Source of the DNA: Paenibacillus phytorum
GTDB lineage: Bacteria; Bacillota; Bacilli; Paenibacillales; NBRC-103111
NCBI RefSeq assembly: GCF_013141715.1
Contig: NZ_WHOA01000190.1
Coordinates: forward strand, 62,001-126,000
DNA: 64,000 nucleotides
Direction: 5' to 3'
In this document: piece after piece, positions 1-8,593 of the stretch
Position numbering within the stretch: position 1 is the stretch's first letter
Layout of the letters: each line of letters starts with the position of its first letter
Position numbers and translations under genes: made by a program
The notes under the pieces: model-generated
Databases searched by the model: none
What the model saw: only the letters and a program-made list of their open reading frames with translations
What the model was told of the DNA's origin: nothing

Positions 1-1992
1 TACCGTGTTTATAAAAACGGCGTGCAGCTGCCGGATTTGGTGACAGGCTCCTCCTATGTGGCAACAGGTTTAGCGAATAGCCAAAGTGTTACGTTCGCTG
101 TCTATACCGTCAATCAGTCAGGGTTAATGTCTGCACAGCCCGCAGTGGTTGCACAAAAACCACAGGCCGCCCCCTCGTTTGTAGTTACAGAAATGGCGCC
201 AAACACGAAAAATATCGATTACAAAACCGGTGGGACAGATGCGTTCGAGTTTATTGAGCTGTACAATTCTACCTCTACGCCAATTAACGTCAAAGGATTT
301 ATTTTAAAATACATAGCAGGTGCAACCGTTTTTGATTATCCCATCACGGAAAACAAAATGATTGCGCCGCAAGGGACTTTCCTTATTTGGTTCAAAAACA
401 CCAACGTACAGCAGGTTGGACTGCCCGAATTCAATCTGGCTTACGGCAGCTCGATTGTGGAGGATCAGATGTTCGTAGTCGTAAATGGCGGCATGTCGAA
501 TACGGCGTCACGCCGTGTACAATTTCTAGATCCCGACAATATCGTGCTTACTGACACGACCTACAAAGTTGAAGATATCGGCGAAAGCATCAGTGCCAAC
601 TTCATTCCGGATCGCGGCAATGGGGTTGTCTCGACCGACAGAATTTCCATGCAGGCAAATCCGGGTTTTCTGTATCCGGTGCAAAAGGTAGCCGATCCGG
701 CTGATATGGTGCCACCAGCTGCCCCTACTGACATACAGGTAGCGGCTGGTGTCGGCGGAGTGAAGGTGACCTGGAGCGATACGCTCGAGCCAGATGTTGC
801 CTATGTGAACGTATATGTGAATGGCGTGGCGAGAAATAAGCTGCTCATGCCGGAGAATGAGGCGATTATTGAGGGACTGGAAAACAGGACGGAGGTTACC
901 TTACAGGTGAGCACGATCGATACGTCCGGCAGAGAATCCAATTTGACGGCTCCGATCGTTGCAACGCCGACGACTGATGCAATGCCGGAGGTAATGATAA
1001 CGGAAATTGTCCCCGACACATGGAACACAGAGCCGCTCGAATCGCGCGATGTATACGATGCGTATGAGTTCATCGAGCTGTACAATCCGCATTTGCAGCC
1101 GTTCGACCTGAACGGCAAAACAGTGCGGTTCACGCAGCCGAATGACGCTGCGAAAAGCTGGTCTTGGACGTTCGATCAGCCGACCCCCATCGAACCGAAA
1201 AAAAGCATTCAATTCTGGGTACGTCCGAATGGGCTCAACTATTTAAAGCCGGACGGATTTAACTTTTTCTATTACGGCTTCCAAGAAGCAAAATATGTTC
1301 CAGATTCGGCTTTCGTATATGGCGACGGCGCAGGCGGATTATCCAACAACGGCGGTATCGTCGATATTGTCGAGCCAGACGGTACTGTTCTCGTTTCGGC
1401 AACGTATACAGCCGGTCAATTTCTCGAGAAAAAAGGGATTACCTATGCCTATCCGATGTTCGGAGGCACTGACATGCGGATCGTCGGCGTGCAGCAAACC
1501 GGGACACCTGGGTTAGTTAACTCTTCGCAAATTCCTCGTGCGTCGACGCATGACCAAACTGCACCTGCCGCACCTGCAAGGTTTCAAGCGGAACCTAACC
1601 GAGGTGAAGTGACTGTCAGCTGGCAACCAAATGCGGAATCGGACTTGGCAGGGTATCAGCTGTACATGGGCGGACAGCTTGAGGTTACACTGCCGGCATC
1701 GGTAACGTCGTACACGATACCGGCACTTCGGGGTCAGGTTGCGGTTACGTTCGAGTTGAGCGCGATAGATAACTCCGGCAACGAATCCGCGCGCGTAACG
1801 GCTACGGCTAAGCCAACCTACCCGCTGATGACTCAGGTAGAACGAGAGCCGAGCCCTGCGAATGCACTTACTGATGGTATATGGCGGCATGGGATGTCGG
1901 GGGGAAAGGTCCGATCATACCGGGTCTTGTACAAGGTCATGTTCCTCAGGGGATGTCATATTTTGCAGATAACCAGCATGAATGGATACTGA
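1..1992 (+). CDS. Secreted lamin-tail-domain/FN3 protein, 5'-partial, N-terminal part of a frameshifted gene
   Basis: The reading frame is open from base 1, so the gene starts left of the window. In order it encodes the end of one fibronectin type III repeat (about bases 1-170), a lamin tail domain (about 170-690; FEFIELYNSTS and the SNTASRR turn are typical), an FN3 repeat (about 700-980), a second lamin tail domain (about 990-1530; YEFIELYNPH, GGLSNNGG) and a further FN3 repeat (about 1540-1815). After about codon 620 the frame loses similarity to its intact paralogue at 17206-19932 and ends at a chance stop at 1992. The homologous continuation lies in the -1 frame from 1875 onward. Lamin tail and FN3 domains of this kind are extracellular adhesion or spacing modules. 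I infer one long secreted protein broken by a frameshift or a sequencing indel. Confidence 0.8.
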   Translation, partial: YRVYKNGVQLPDLVTGSSYVATGLANSQSVTFAVYTVNQSGLMSAQPAVVAQKPQAAPSFVVTEMAPNTKNIDYKTGGTDAFEFIELYNSTSTPINVKGFILKYIAGATVFDYPITENKMIAPQGTFLIWFKNTNVQQVGLPEFNLAYGSSIVEDQMFVVVNGGMSNTASRRVQFLDPDNIVLTDTTYKVEDIGESISANFIPDRGNGVVSTDRISMQANPGFLYPVQKVADPADMVPPAAPTDIQVAAGVGGVKVTWSDTLEPDVAYVNVYVNGVARNKLLMPENEAIIEGLENRTEVTLQVSTIDTSGRESNLTAPIVATPTTDAMPEVMITEIVPDTWNTEPLESRDVYDAYEFIELYNPHLQPFDLNGKTVRFTQPNDAAKSWSWTFDQPTPIEPKKSIQFWVRPNGLNYLKPDGFNFFYYGFQEAKYVPDSAFVYGDGAGGLSNNGGIVDIVEPDGTVLVSATYTAGQFLEKKGITYAYPMFGGTDMRIVGVQQTGTPGLVNSSQIPRASTHDQTAPAAPARFQAEPNRGEVTVSWQPNAESDLAGYQLYMGGQLEVTLPASVTSYTIPALRGQVAVTFELSAIDNSGNESARVTATAKPTYPLMTQVEREPSPANALTDGIWRHGMSGGKVRSYRVLYKVMFLRGCHILQITSMNGY

Positions 1993-3380
1993 TGGCTGCG
2001 TATCACTATACGGGGGATCCCAGCACTTTAGCAATCGTCGATGCAAAGACAGGTACTTTGGAGAAATATGTTAACCTGAAAAATCCTGACGGTTCCATTT
2101 ACACCGGGCATGCGGGCGGTGTTGCGGTAAGCCGGGACAATATATGGCTATCATCTGGCAAGAGGATGTACCGAATGCCGATTCAGACGCTGATCGATAC
2201 GCCGGACCAAGGTTTCGCACAATTTGCGGATTCGTTCGGGGTTGTGACGAATGCCTCATTCGCGTCGTATGAGGATGGGGTGCTGTGGGTTGGAGAATAC
2301 AGCAACCCGCCAACTTATACGACAAGTCCGTCGCATCAGATGCAAAACCGAAACGGGGAGTCTCACTTGTCGTGGATCGTTGGGTATGAGCTCGATTTAA
2401 ACGACAGACTTCCATCGGATACACCCAGCTTCCGAGAAGAGAGCATGGACAAATTTGTGCCTAAATATGTGATAAGTACCGGTGATAAAATCCAAGGCGT
2501 TGCGTTTAACAAGGGAGAAGTGCTGCTCACATACAACCAGGGGCGGCCTTACAACTCGATTGTGCGCTATGCAATGCCGAACGTCTCTGACCTGTCTACG
2601 AAATATGCGGAAACATCCATCGGCGGCGTTACCGTTCCGGTATGGTTGTTGGACAGCGTGAATAAAACGGGTTCGATCAATGTTCCAACCGGTGCCGAAA
2701 ATATGTTCATCCGAAATGAGGATGGTGCCGACAACCTTTATGTGAACTTCGAATCAGGTGCGAACCATATGCGGTTCATGTCGTCATATTCGATGGATCG
2801 ATTGCTTAAGCTGAATCTTGATCAGCTGCGCGCATATGACAATCGGACATTAGCAGGTATTCCTCAGGAAATGAAGATCGGCGCCCAAGCGCAGGCGATC
2901 GTACTCGCAGACCGAGGTAAACGCAATGCAGAGAACGTAACAGGCAGCTATATATGGACGAGCAGCGAGCCTTCAATTATCGAGGTCACAGCGGAAGGGT
3001 ATATTCGCGGCATAAAACCGGGCACAGGAACGATTACCGGCACGGCCGGCGAGAGTGTGCTCAATGCTTCCGTTCGGGTAACCTCTCCGGATTCGATTCG
3101 CGCAGATTTTCCTTCTAGCGGACGGATGACCGAAGGTACGGAGTTCCAGCTTGCGGTCAAAGCTGTTTATGCGGACGGGTCCGAAAGTGATGTAACCTCA
3201 TTGGCTGCTTATGCGCTCAAAGGTAGTTCCGGGGCTCTCGAGGTAAGCCAATTGGGGTTAGTTCGGGCCATTAAACCGGGTATGGAAATGATTTCGATCG
3301 TATTCGATGGAAAAGCGTTTGAATTGAAAATAATTGTTAGCCCAGAAGAGGCCGGGGGAAGGAAACACCAGCCCCGTTGA
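1881..3380 (+). CDS. Propeller-like module plus Big2 domains, C-terminal part of the frameshifted secreted protein
   Basis: This is the -1 continuation of the preceding frame; it is open from 1875, just after a stop at 1872-1874. The ATG at 1881 has no ribosome-binding site and is probably not a real start. Residues about 10-310 match two other proteins in this window (10196-11347 and 17206-19932). Shared motifs include VPQGM, VDAKTG, the block TGHAGGVAVSR, NASF.SY.DGVLW.G, VP.YV.S...IQG and VPVWLLDSVN. The repeated beta-strand pattern suggests a beta-propeller, but I cannot name a family. Two Big2-like bacterial Ig domains follow (about residues 325-400 and 405-490), with TSSEPSIIEV and GTGTITG motifs. 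The intact paralogue carries all of these domains in one frame, which supports a single original gene. Confidence 0.75.
   Translation: MAAWDVGGKGPIIPGLVQGHVPQGMSYFADNQHEWILMAAYHYTGDPSTLAIVDAKTGTLEKYVNLKNPDGSIYTGHAGGVAVSRDNIWLSSGKRMYRMPIQTLIDTPDQGFAQFADSFGVVTNASFASYEDGVLWVGEYSNPPTYTTSPSHQMQNRNGESHLSWIVGYELDLNDRLPSDTPSFREESMDKFVPKYVISTGDKIQGVAFNKGEVLLTYNQGRPYNSIVRYAMPNVSDLSTKYAETSIGGVTVPVWLLDSVNKTGSINVPTGAENMFIRNEDGADNLYVNFESGANHMRFMSSYSMDRLLKLNLDQLRAYDNRTLAGIPQEMKIGAQAQAIVLADRGKRNAENVTGSYIWTSSEPSIIEVTAEGYIRGIKPGTGTITGTAGESVLNASVRVTSPDSIRADFPSSGRMTEGTEFQLAVKAVYADGSESDVTSLAAYALKGSSGALEVSQLGLVRAIKPGMEMISIVFDGKAFELKIIVSPEEAGGRKHQPR
1902..1908 (+). other. GGGAAAG heptamer at the frameshift point
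   Basis: The transition from frame 1 to frame 3 must occur between the frame-3 stop at 1872-1874 and about 1910. In that interval lies a run of six G (1899-1904) followed by AAAG. Read in the upstream frame it is G GGA AAG, the heptamer used for -1 frameshifting in the lambda G/T tail genes, and its phase is the one needed here. I see no strong stem-loop downstream. A homopolymer indel, real or from sequencing, is therefore the simpler explanation. Confidence 0.4.
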
Positions 3381-3529
3381 GCAGTCGAACAAGTCGGAGT
3401 GTCCGTATGTAACGCTAGACGAGATCAAGCTGGGCACTGGATCGGATCCATCCGAGGTATGAAAAAAATAAATGAAAAAAACGACTTAATTCCAAGCGGT
3501 AGAGACGAAGGAGAACCTCTTTGGAAGAG

Positions 3530-3554
3530 ATGCGGTTTGTTTGCGCATTTTTTC
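3530..3554 (+). terminator. Weak terminator-like hairpin in the glpD leader
   Basis: A short ATGCG/CGCAT stem with a 9-nt loop is followed by six T, about 40 bp before the glpD start. The glpD leader of Bacillus subtilis carries a terminator controlled by the antiterminator GlpP, so this could be an attenuator. It could equally terminate the upstream gene. The stem is only 5 bp. Confidence 0.3.
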
Positions 3555-3593
3555 TAAGGGGGTTTTTATATTTTACATGGAGGAGAACCATAC

Positions 3594-5270
3594 ATGAGAC
3601 CTACATTTTCAGCAGCTAACAGATCGATTATTTTAGAGACAATGGCGCAGAGCGAGTTAGATATATTGGTTATCGGAGGTGGGGTCACAGGAGCCGGTAT
3701 CGCGCTCGATGCAAGTGCGCGCGGTATGAATGTCGGCCTGTTGGAGAAGAACGATTTCGGTTCCGGCACAAGCAGTCGTTCTACGAAGCTTATTCACGGC
3801 GGATTGCGGTATTTGAAGCAGGGAGATGTCAAGCTTGTGCAGGAGGTTGGACGGGAACGGGCGATTTTGTACAAAAATGCGCCGCATCTTGTCATTCCCG
3901 CACCGATGCTTCTTCCTGTATATAAAGGCGGGACATACGGTTACCTTGCCTCGTCGATTGGTCTATACATCTATGATTGGCTGGCAGGAGTCGCCCGCAA
4001 GGAGCGGAGAAAAATGTTTGACCGTAGGCAAACAGCCCAGCTCGAGCCGCTGCTGAAGCAGGATGGCTTGAAGGGAGGCGGGCTATATTTCGAGTACCGT
4101 ACGGACGACGCCCGGCTAACGATTGACATTATGAAGACTGCTTACGCGCAAGGCGCCAACATCGTGAACTATGCCGAGGTGACGGAGTTTATTTACCGTG
4201 ACGGTAAAGCGGTGGGTGTTCGTGTACACGATCGCATCAACGGTACGTACACACAAATTAACGCCAAACATATTATCAATGCAACCGGCCCTTGGGTCGA
4301 TAAGGTGCGGGATATCGACGGTTCCTTGAAAGGGAAACGTTTGTTCTTAACCAAGGGTGTTCATCTCGTTGTTGATTACGAGCGCTTTCCGGTAAAGCAG
4401 GCTGCCTACTTCGATACACCGGATGGTCGCATGGTGTTCGTCATTCCACGCGGCAAGGTGACCTATATCGGCACAACGGATACCGTCTATTCGCAATCCA
4501 TTGAGAGCCCAAGAACGACGATAGAGGATCGCGACTATATTATTCGTGCGGTGAATTTTATGTTCCCTAGCATTGGGCTTACAACGAATGATATCCGTTC
4601 CCATTGGGCTGGGCTTAGACCGCTCATTTACGAGGAAGGCAAAGGGCCTTCCGAGCTGTCTAGAAAGGATGAGATTTTCGTTTCCGACAGCAAGCTCATT
4701 ACCATAGCCGGCGGCAAGCTGACAGGTTTTCGCAAAATGTCCGAGAAAGTCGTCGATCTTGTCGCCAGCGAGCTGCATAACACCACTGGGCGAAGCTACC
4801 CGGCTTGCCGTACGGATAAGATTACGGTGAGCGGTGGAGAAGTTCACCTGAGTGGTGCGAGCTATGCGGATTGGAAGAAAGAAATGGTGAGATTGGGAGC
4901 TGCACAAGGCGTAAATCAAACGGTCATGCAAGATTGGATTGATACATTCGGTTCGAATGCGCTTCGCATTATGGACCGCCTACCGGCTTTAAAACAGTTA
5001 AACATTCCTCTAGAAATGCATTGGCTACATGCAGAGCTGATGTACTGTATGGAAGAAGAAATGACCGTCGACGTGTCCGATTTCTTGAGACTGCATACGG
5101 GTTGGACCTATTTCCAATTGAGTAAGGCGGAGAAATATGCTGATGCTGTATTTCAAATACTTTGCAATCACCTGTCTTATGACGGGGCTCAGAAGGAAAA
5201 ACAGCTCAACATGATGGAATCACTATTCGCTTCTATTAACGATCTCCCGGTAAATGATCATGCAATCTAA
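3594..5270 (+). CDS. glpD: Aerobic glycerol-3-phosphate dehydrogenase GlpD
   Basis: FAD-dependent enzyme that oxidises sn-glycerol-3-phosphate to dihydroxyacetone phosphate and passes electrons to quinone at the membrane. At 558 residues it has the usual family length. The FAD-binding GGGVTGAGIALDASARG motif is at about residues 29-45, followed by the family block SGTSSRSTKLIHGGLRYL. The C-terminal helical domain (about residues 400-545) is present. The ATG is preceded by GGAGGAGA at a good distance. The gene lies just upstream of a glycerophosphodiester uptake and hydrolysis system, whose product (glycerol-3-phosphate) it would consume. That places the whole 3.6-12.2 kb stretch in glycerol-phosphate use. 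Confidence 0.95.
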   Translation: MRPTFSAANRSIILETMAQSELDILVIGGGVTGAGIALDASARGMNVGLLEKNDFGSGTSSRSTKLIHGGLRYLKQGDVKLVQEVGRERAILYKNAPHLVIPAPMLLPVYKGGTYGYLASSIGLYIYDWLAGVARKERRKMFDRRQTAQLEPLLKQDGLKGGGLYFEYRTDDARLTIDIMKTAYAQGANIVNYAEVTEFIYRDGKAVGVRVHDRINGTYTQINAKHIINATGPWVDKVRDIDGSLKGKRLFLTKGVHLVVDYERFPVKQAAYFDTPDGRMVFVIPRGKVTYIGTTDTVYSQSIESPRTTIEDRDYIIRAVNFMFPSIGLTTNDIRSHWAGLRPLIYEEGKGPSELSRKDEIFVSDSKLITIAGGKLTGFRKMSEKVVDLVASELHNTTGRSYPACRTDKITVSGGEVHLSGASYADWKKEMVRLGAAQGVNQTVMQDWIDTFGSNALRIMDRLPALKQLNIPLEMHWLHAELMYCMEEEMTVDVSDFLRLHTGWTYFQLSKAEKYADAVFQILCNHLSYDGAQKEKQLNMMESLFASINDLPVNDHAI

Positions 5271-5288
5271 AGAAGGGGGTGATCAGAG

Positions 5289-6047
5289 ATGAGCAGTGTA
5301 TGGCATATTACAGATCTAGAACTTACCATACGAATTCTGCTGGCTGCCGGGTTAGGGGGACTCGTAGGCTTGGAGCGGGAATGGAGCAACCATGCGGCTG
5401 GTTTACGCACGCACATTCTCGTCTGTATCGGATCAACGGCAATTATGCTGCTGTCGATATATGGCTTCTCCGAGTTCGTTAACGAGCCGCAAGTGCGGGT
5501 AGACCCGGCACGACTGGCAGCTCAGGTTATTAGTGGCATCGGGTTTCTGGGAGCTGGTACCATCATGCGGACCGGCTTGACTGTGTCCGGTCTGACGACT
5601 GCCGCTTCCGTATGGGTGGTGGCGGCGATCGGTCTGTGCGTCGGCGCGGGCTTCTTGTATTGCGCGGTGCTTGCAACGGTTATGGTATTACTTAGTTTGG
5701 TTGTGCTTAACAAATGGGAAAAGTATTTAATGCGCAATCGGCGAACGATGGAGGTAGTGATCAAAATCGTCGATAAGCCCGGCGTGCTAGGCAATATTGC
5801 TACCAAATTTGGCGAGAACGGCATTCACATTGTGAACGTCCAGATGAATCCTGATGGCATGACCGAAGTGGACGGTGTATTGGAGGCGGTCGTGGAGCTG
5901 CGTTTCAGTTTGAAGGCAAGCCAAGGGGAGACGTTAATAAAGGCGTTGGATACGATCTCTACATCAGGGCATATTTTGTCTACGGAGTCGAAAACCTTTA
6001 GCATGGTATCAGGTTCCCGGAAGTCAAGCAGGCATGCGGTAGGATAA
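5289..6047 (+). CDS. MgtC/SapB family membrane protein
   Basis: 252 residues. The N-terminal half has several hydrophobic helices with the family signature RILLAAGLGGLVGLEREW and GLRTHILVCIGS, then GIGFLGAGTIM. The C-terminal part (about residues 155-235) looks like the ACT-like regulatory domain (VVIKIVDKPGVLGNIA...). MgtC-family proteins act in the inner membrane and are linked to Mg2+ limitation and membrane energetics; the precise role here is unknown. The start follows a GGGGGTGATC ribosome-binding site and lies 18 bp after glpD, so the two are probably co-transcribed. No link to glycerol metabolism is evident beyond position. Confidence 0.85.
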   Translation: MSSVWHITDLELTIRILLAAGLGGLVGLEREWSNHAAGLRTHILVCIGSTAIMLLSIYGFSEFVNEPQVRVDPARLAAQVISGIGFLGAGTIMRTGLTVSGLTTAASVWVVAAIGLCVGAGFLYCAVLATVMVLLSLVVLNKWEKYLMRNRRTMEVVIKIVDKPGVLGNIATKFGENGIHIVNVQMNPDGMTEVDGVLEAVVELRFSLKASQGETLIKALDTISTSGHILSTESKTFSMVSGSRKSSRHAVG

Positions 6048-6110
6048 AATTGCACCAATCGATGAACTTCTTGTATACGATGTTAATAAATGGTAAAATA
6101 TACTGTTGTA

Positions 6111-6139
6111 TTGACTATTACGCAATTATGTGAAATACT
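6111..6139 (+). promoter_or_regulatory. Sigma-A-type promoter for the ugp operon
   Basis: TTGACT (6111-6116) and AATACT (6134-6139) are separated by 17 bp in the AT-rich gap between the MgtC-type gene and ugpB. The -35 is a 5/6 match and the -10 a 4/6 match. A cre-like site follows immediately downstream. Confidence 0.5.
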
Positions 6140-6147
6140 AGTAGCAG

Positions 6148-6161
6148 TGAAAACGCTTTAA
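6148..6161 (+). promoter_or_regulatory. CcpA cre-like site
   Basis: TGAAAACGCTTTAA matches the cre consensus TGWAANCGNTNWCA at every fixed position except one. It sits just downstream of the predicted transcription start of the ugp operon, where CcpA binding normally blocks initiation or early elongation. This suggests catabolite repression of the operon. Confidence 0.6.
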
Positions 6162-6315
6162 TTCGTTCATAACGATTGGGTCGGAGATCATTGAGACAGC
6201 CCAAGAGACGAACGGACCGTGTGGTAATTGCGCGGCTCCTTTGTTTCTTGTGTCTCAATGCTCTCCTTTTTTCATCTCCAAAAGTAATACCAAAAATGGA
6301 AAGGGGATTTTTACA

Positions 6316-7629
6316 ATGAAATTAACTAAATGGTTTCCCTTGCTTGCGGCATCATCTCTTATGTTGACAACAGCAGTTGGCTGCTCGAACGGTGGGGAGC
6401 AATCATCGGCGGAAGCTTCGCTTGCACCGGTGGTGGAAGACAACTCGCCGATCACGATCCAATATTGGCATTCTCATGCTGAAGTGCAAATGCCTGCAGT
6501 CAATTACATGATTGCCGAGTTCCAGAAAAAGTATCCAAACATCACAGTCGAACCGGTGTTCCAGGGTGCATACGTCGATTTGCATAAAAAGCTGCAGGCA
6601 GCAGTCGCGGCCAAAGAAGTTCCGGCCGTTACCAATGTAGAAGTGTCGGTACTTCCGAACTTTGCTGACAGTGGTGTGTTTGCAGATTTAACCCCCTATA
6701 TCGCTCGCGATAAGGTAGACATGAACGATTTCTCCAAAGGAATGCTGCAAGCGTATTCGTACAACAATAAGCAATTCGGCTTCCCGTTAATCGTTAGTAC
6801 AAGCGTGATGATTTACAACAAAACGATGCTCGATAAGCTGAATGTGAAACCACCGCAAACATGGGCTGAAATCGAAGATTTCAATAAAAAGGTTACGGTT
6901 AAGGAAAATGGAAAAACGAGTCGGTACGCATTCTCCGTACCAGGTTGGGACACATGGTACATGGATCCATGGGTATCTAACGGCGGTGGCGCGATACTGA
7001 GTCCAGATCATAAGAAAACGCTGCTTGACCAGCCTGAAGGTCTGAAGTGGATTCAAAACTTCGAAAAATGGACGAAAGAAGGCTCTATGCATATGGGGTA
7101 CGGCAAAGGTGCTTCGGACACCATGCGCCAAATGTTCTTAGAAGAAAAAGTAGCGATGGTTGAGCATACTTCAGCTGTCTTGAAAACCTACCTGCAAAAT
7201 GCGAAATTTGAAGTAGGCGTTTCATTCCTGCCTGGCGACAAAGAACGCAAATCGCACATCGGTGGAGCAGGCATTGTTATGATGGATGGAGCTCCCGCTA
7301 AACAGAAGGAAGCTGGCTGGAAGTTCGTCAAGTTCATGACTGCAGCTGAGAACAATATCAAGTGGGCGGAAGGCACAGGTTACTTGCCAACTCATAAGTC
7401 CGTTCTGGCGACAGAAGAAGGCAAGAAGTACTTTGAGAAGCTGCCGCAGTACAAAGCGGTGTTTGATAATTTCGACAATGTCGTAGGCCGTCCGCAGCAC
7501 CCGACTTATCCGGAATTCAGCAAGAAGTACATGGAAGTGGTTGGTAAAATGCTTCTTGAAAATGGAGATCCAGTACCGCTTATGAAAGACGCTGTGAAAG
7601 AAATCAATGCGATTTTGAACGAAAGCTAG
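6316..7629 (+). CDS. ugpB: Glycerol-3-phosphate/glycerophosphodiester-binding lipoprotein (UgpB-type)
   Basis: 437 residues from the ATG at 6316. An upstream in-frame extension exists but has no ribosome-binding site or signal peptide. The signal peptide ends in a lipobox with Cys23 (TTAVGC). The mature part is a family 1 extracellular solute-binding protein: ITIQYWHSHAE, then FQKKYPNITVEPVFQGAYVDLHKK, which resembles UgpB. Two permeases and a glycerophosphodiester phosphodiesterase follow in the classical ugpBAE-Q order, supporting a glycerol-3-phosphate or glycerophosphodiester ligand. No ATPase gene is in the operon, as is usual for CUT1 systems served by a shared MsmX/UgpC. The ligand is inferred from similarity and neighbours. 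Confidence 0.85.
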   Translation: MKLTKWFPLLAASSLMLTTAVGCSNGGEQSSAEASLAPVVEDNSPITIQYWHSHAEVQMPAVNYMIAEFQKKYPNITVEPVFQGAYVDLHKKLQAAVAAKEVPAVTNVEVSVLPNFADSGVFADLTPYIARDKVDMNDFSKGMLQAYSYNNKQFGFPLIVSTSVMIYNKTMLDKLNVKPPQTWAEIEDFNKKVTVKENGKTSRYAFSVPGWDTWYMDPWVSNGGGAILSPDHKKTLLDQPEGLKWIQNFEKWTKEGSMHMGYGKGASDTMRQMFLEEKVAMVEHTSAVLKTYLQNAKFEVGVSFLPGDKERKSHIGGAGIVMMDGAPAKQKEAGWKFVKFMTAAENNIKWAEGTGYLPTHKSVLATEEGKKYFEKLPQYKAVFDNFDNVVGRPQHPTYPEFSKKYMEVVGKMLLENGDPVPLMKDAVKEINAILNES

Positions 7630-7647
7630 AAAGAAAGGGGAGTCGCC

Positions 7648-8580
7648 ATGAAAGCGACGGAAAGCCAGCCGGTCCGTGTACAGCAAGCGACCAAACGGTC
7701 TAATACCCGTTGGTTAGAATACTTGAAAGACTTTTCGTTTGCAGTGCCCGCATTGGTCATATTGACTCTGTTTATCTATTATCCACTCCTAAATTCGTTA
7801 TACCTCAGCTTTACAAACTGGAATATGACGAAGCCGGTGAAGAAATTCATCGGCTTCGACAACTACGTCTATTTGCTGACTAACGACACATTCTATAAAG
7901 TGCTTAAAGTGACATTTACGTATACTATATCGGACGTTGTGCTTACGCTGGGAATCGGATTGTTACTGGCAGTTTTGTTCAACTCGGTTTCGAAGTTTTT
8001 CGGATTTATGCGGGCGATCATCTTCATGCCGCATTATATCTCGATGGTTATCGTGTCTATGGTCTTCCTATGGATCTTCAACGGTCGATATGGATTGGTG
8101 AACGAATTGATGAGCTGGGTGGGATTGAATCCGATACAATGGCTGACCAATACGAAGACTGCACTTTGGGTGCTTGTCCTTATTGGGGTTTGGAAAGGCG
8201 TCGGCTTTACGATGATTATATTCATCGCCGGACTTAGAAGCATACCAGTCGAATATTATGAGGCTTCTGGCATCGACGGGGCGACGAAATGGACGCAGTT
8301 TTGGAAAATTACTTTGCCGCTGTTGTCTCCGACAACATTGTTTCTGGTCGTTACACACTTTATTTCTTCGATGCAAGTGTTCCAATCGGTCGATGTCCTC
8401 ACGAACGGCGGTCCTCTCGATTCAACGAAAGCTATGGTGTACTGGATTTATGAAATGGCGTTTACCGAGTTTCGAACAGGTCGTGCGTCAGCTCTCGTTA
8501 TCATGTTCTTCCTTATTATCGTCTTGCTGACCATGGTGCAAATGTATGTGTCCAAGAAGAAAGTCCATTACGAAGGGTAG
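7648..8580 (+). CDS. ugpA: ABC transporter permease, UgpA-type
   Basis: 310 residues with six predicted membrane helices. The N-terminal helix runs through ALVILTLFIYYPLLNSLYLSF. The cytoplasmic EAA loop (EYYEASGIDGATKWTQF, about residues 200-216) contacts the ATPase. A GAAAGGGGAG ribosome-binding site precedes the ATG, 18 bp after ugpB. The protein forms the membrane channel with the next gene product. UgpA assignment rests on its position between a UgpB-like binding protein and a phosphodiesterase. Confidence 0.85.
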   Translation: MKATESQPVRVQQATKRSNTRWLEYLKDFSFAVPALVILTLFIYYPLLNSLYLSFTNWNMTKPVKKFIGFDNYVYLLTNDTFYKVLKVTFTYTISDVVLTLGIGLLLAVLFNSVSKFFGFMRAIIFMPHYISMVIVSMVFLWIFNGRYGLVNELMSWVGLNPIQWLTNTKTALWVLVLIGVWKGVGFTMIIFIAGLRSIPVEYYEASGIDGATKWTQFWKITLPLLSPTTLFLVVTHFISSMQVFQSVDVLTNGGPLDSTKAMVYWIYEMAFTEFRTGRASALVIMFFLIIVLLTMVQMYVSKKKVHYEG

Positions 8581-8593
8581 GTGCCAGTGACAT

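Noticed and set aside
1881-1883. ATG as an independent start for the propeller/Big2 part
   Set aside because: No ribosome-binding site precedes it and it lies in the middle of homology to the intact 908-residue paralogue.
4347-4931. 194-codon frame antisense to glpD
   Set aside because: glpD is unambiguous in the same stretch; the antisense product has no recognisable domain.
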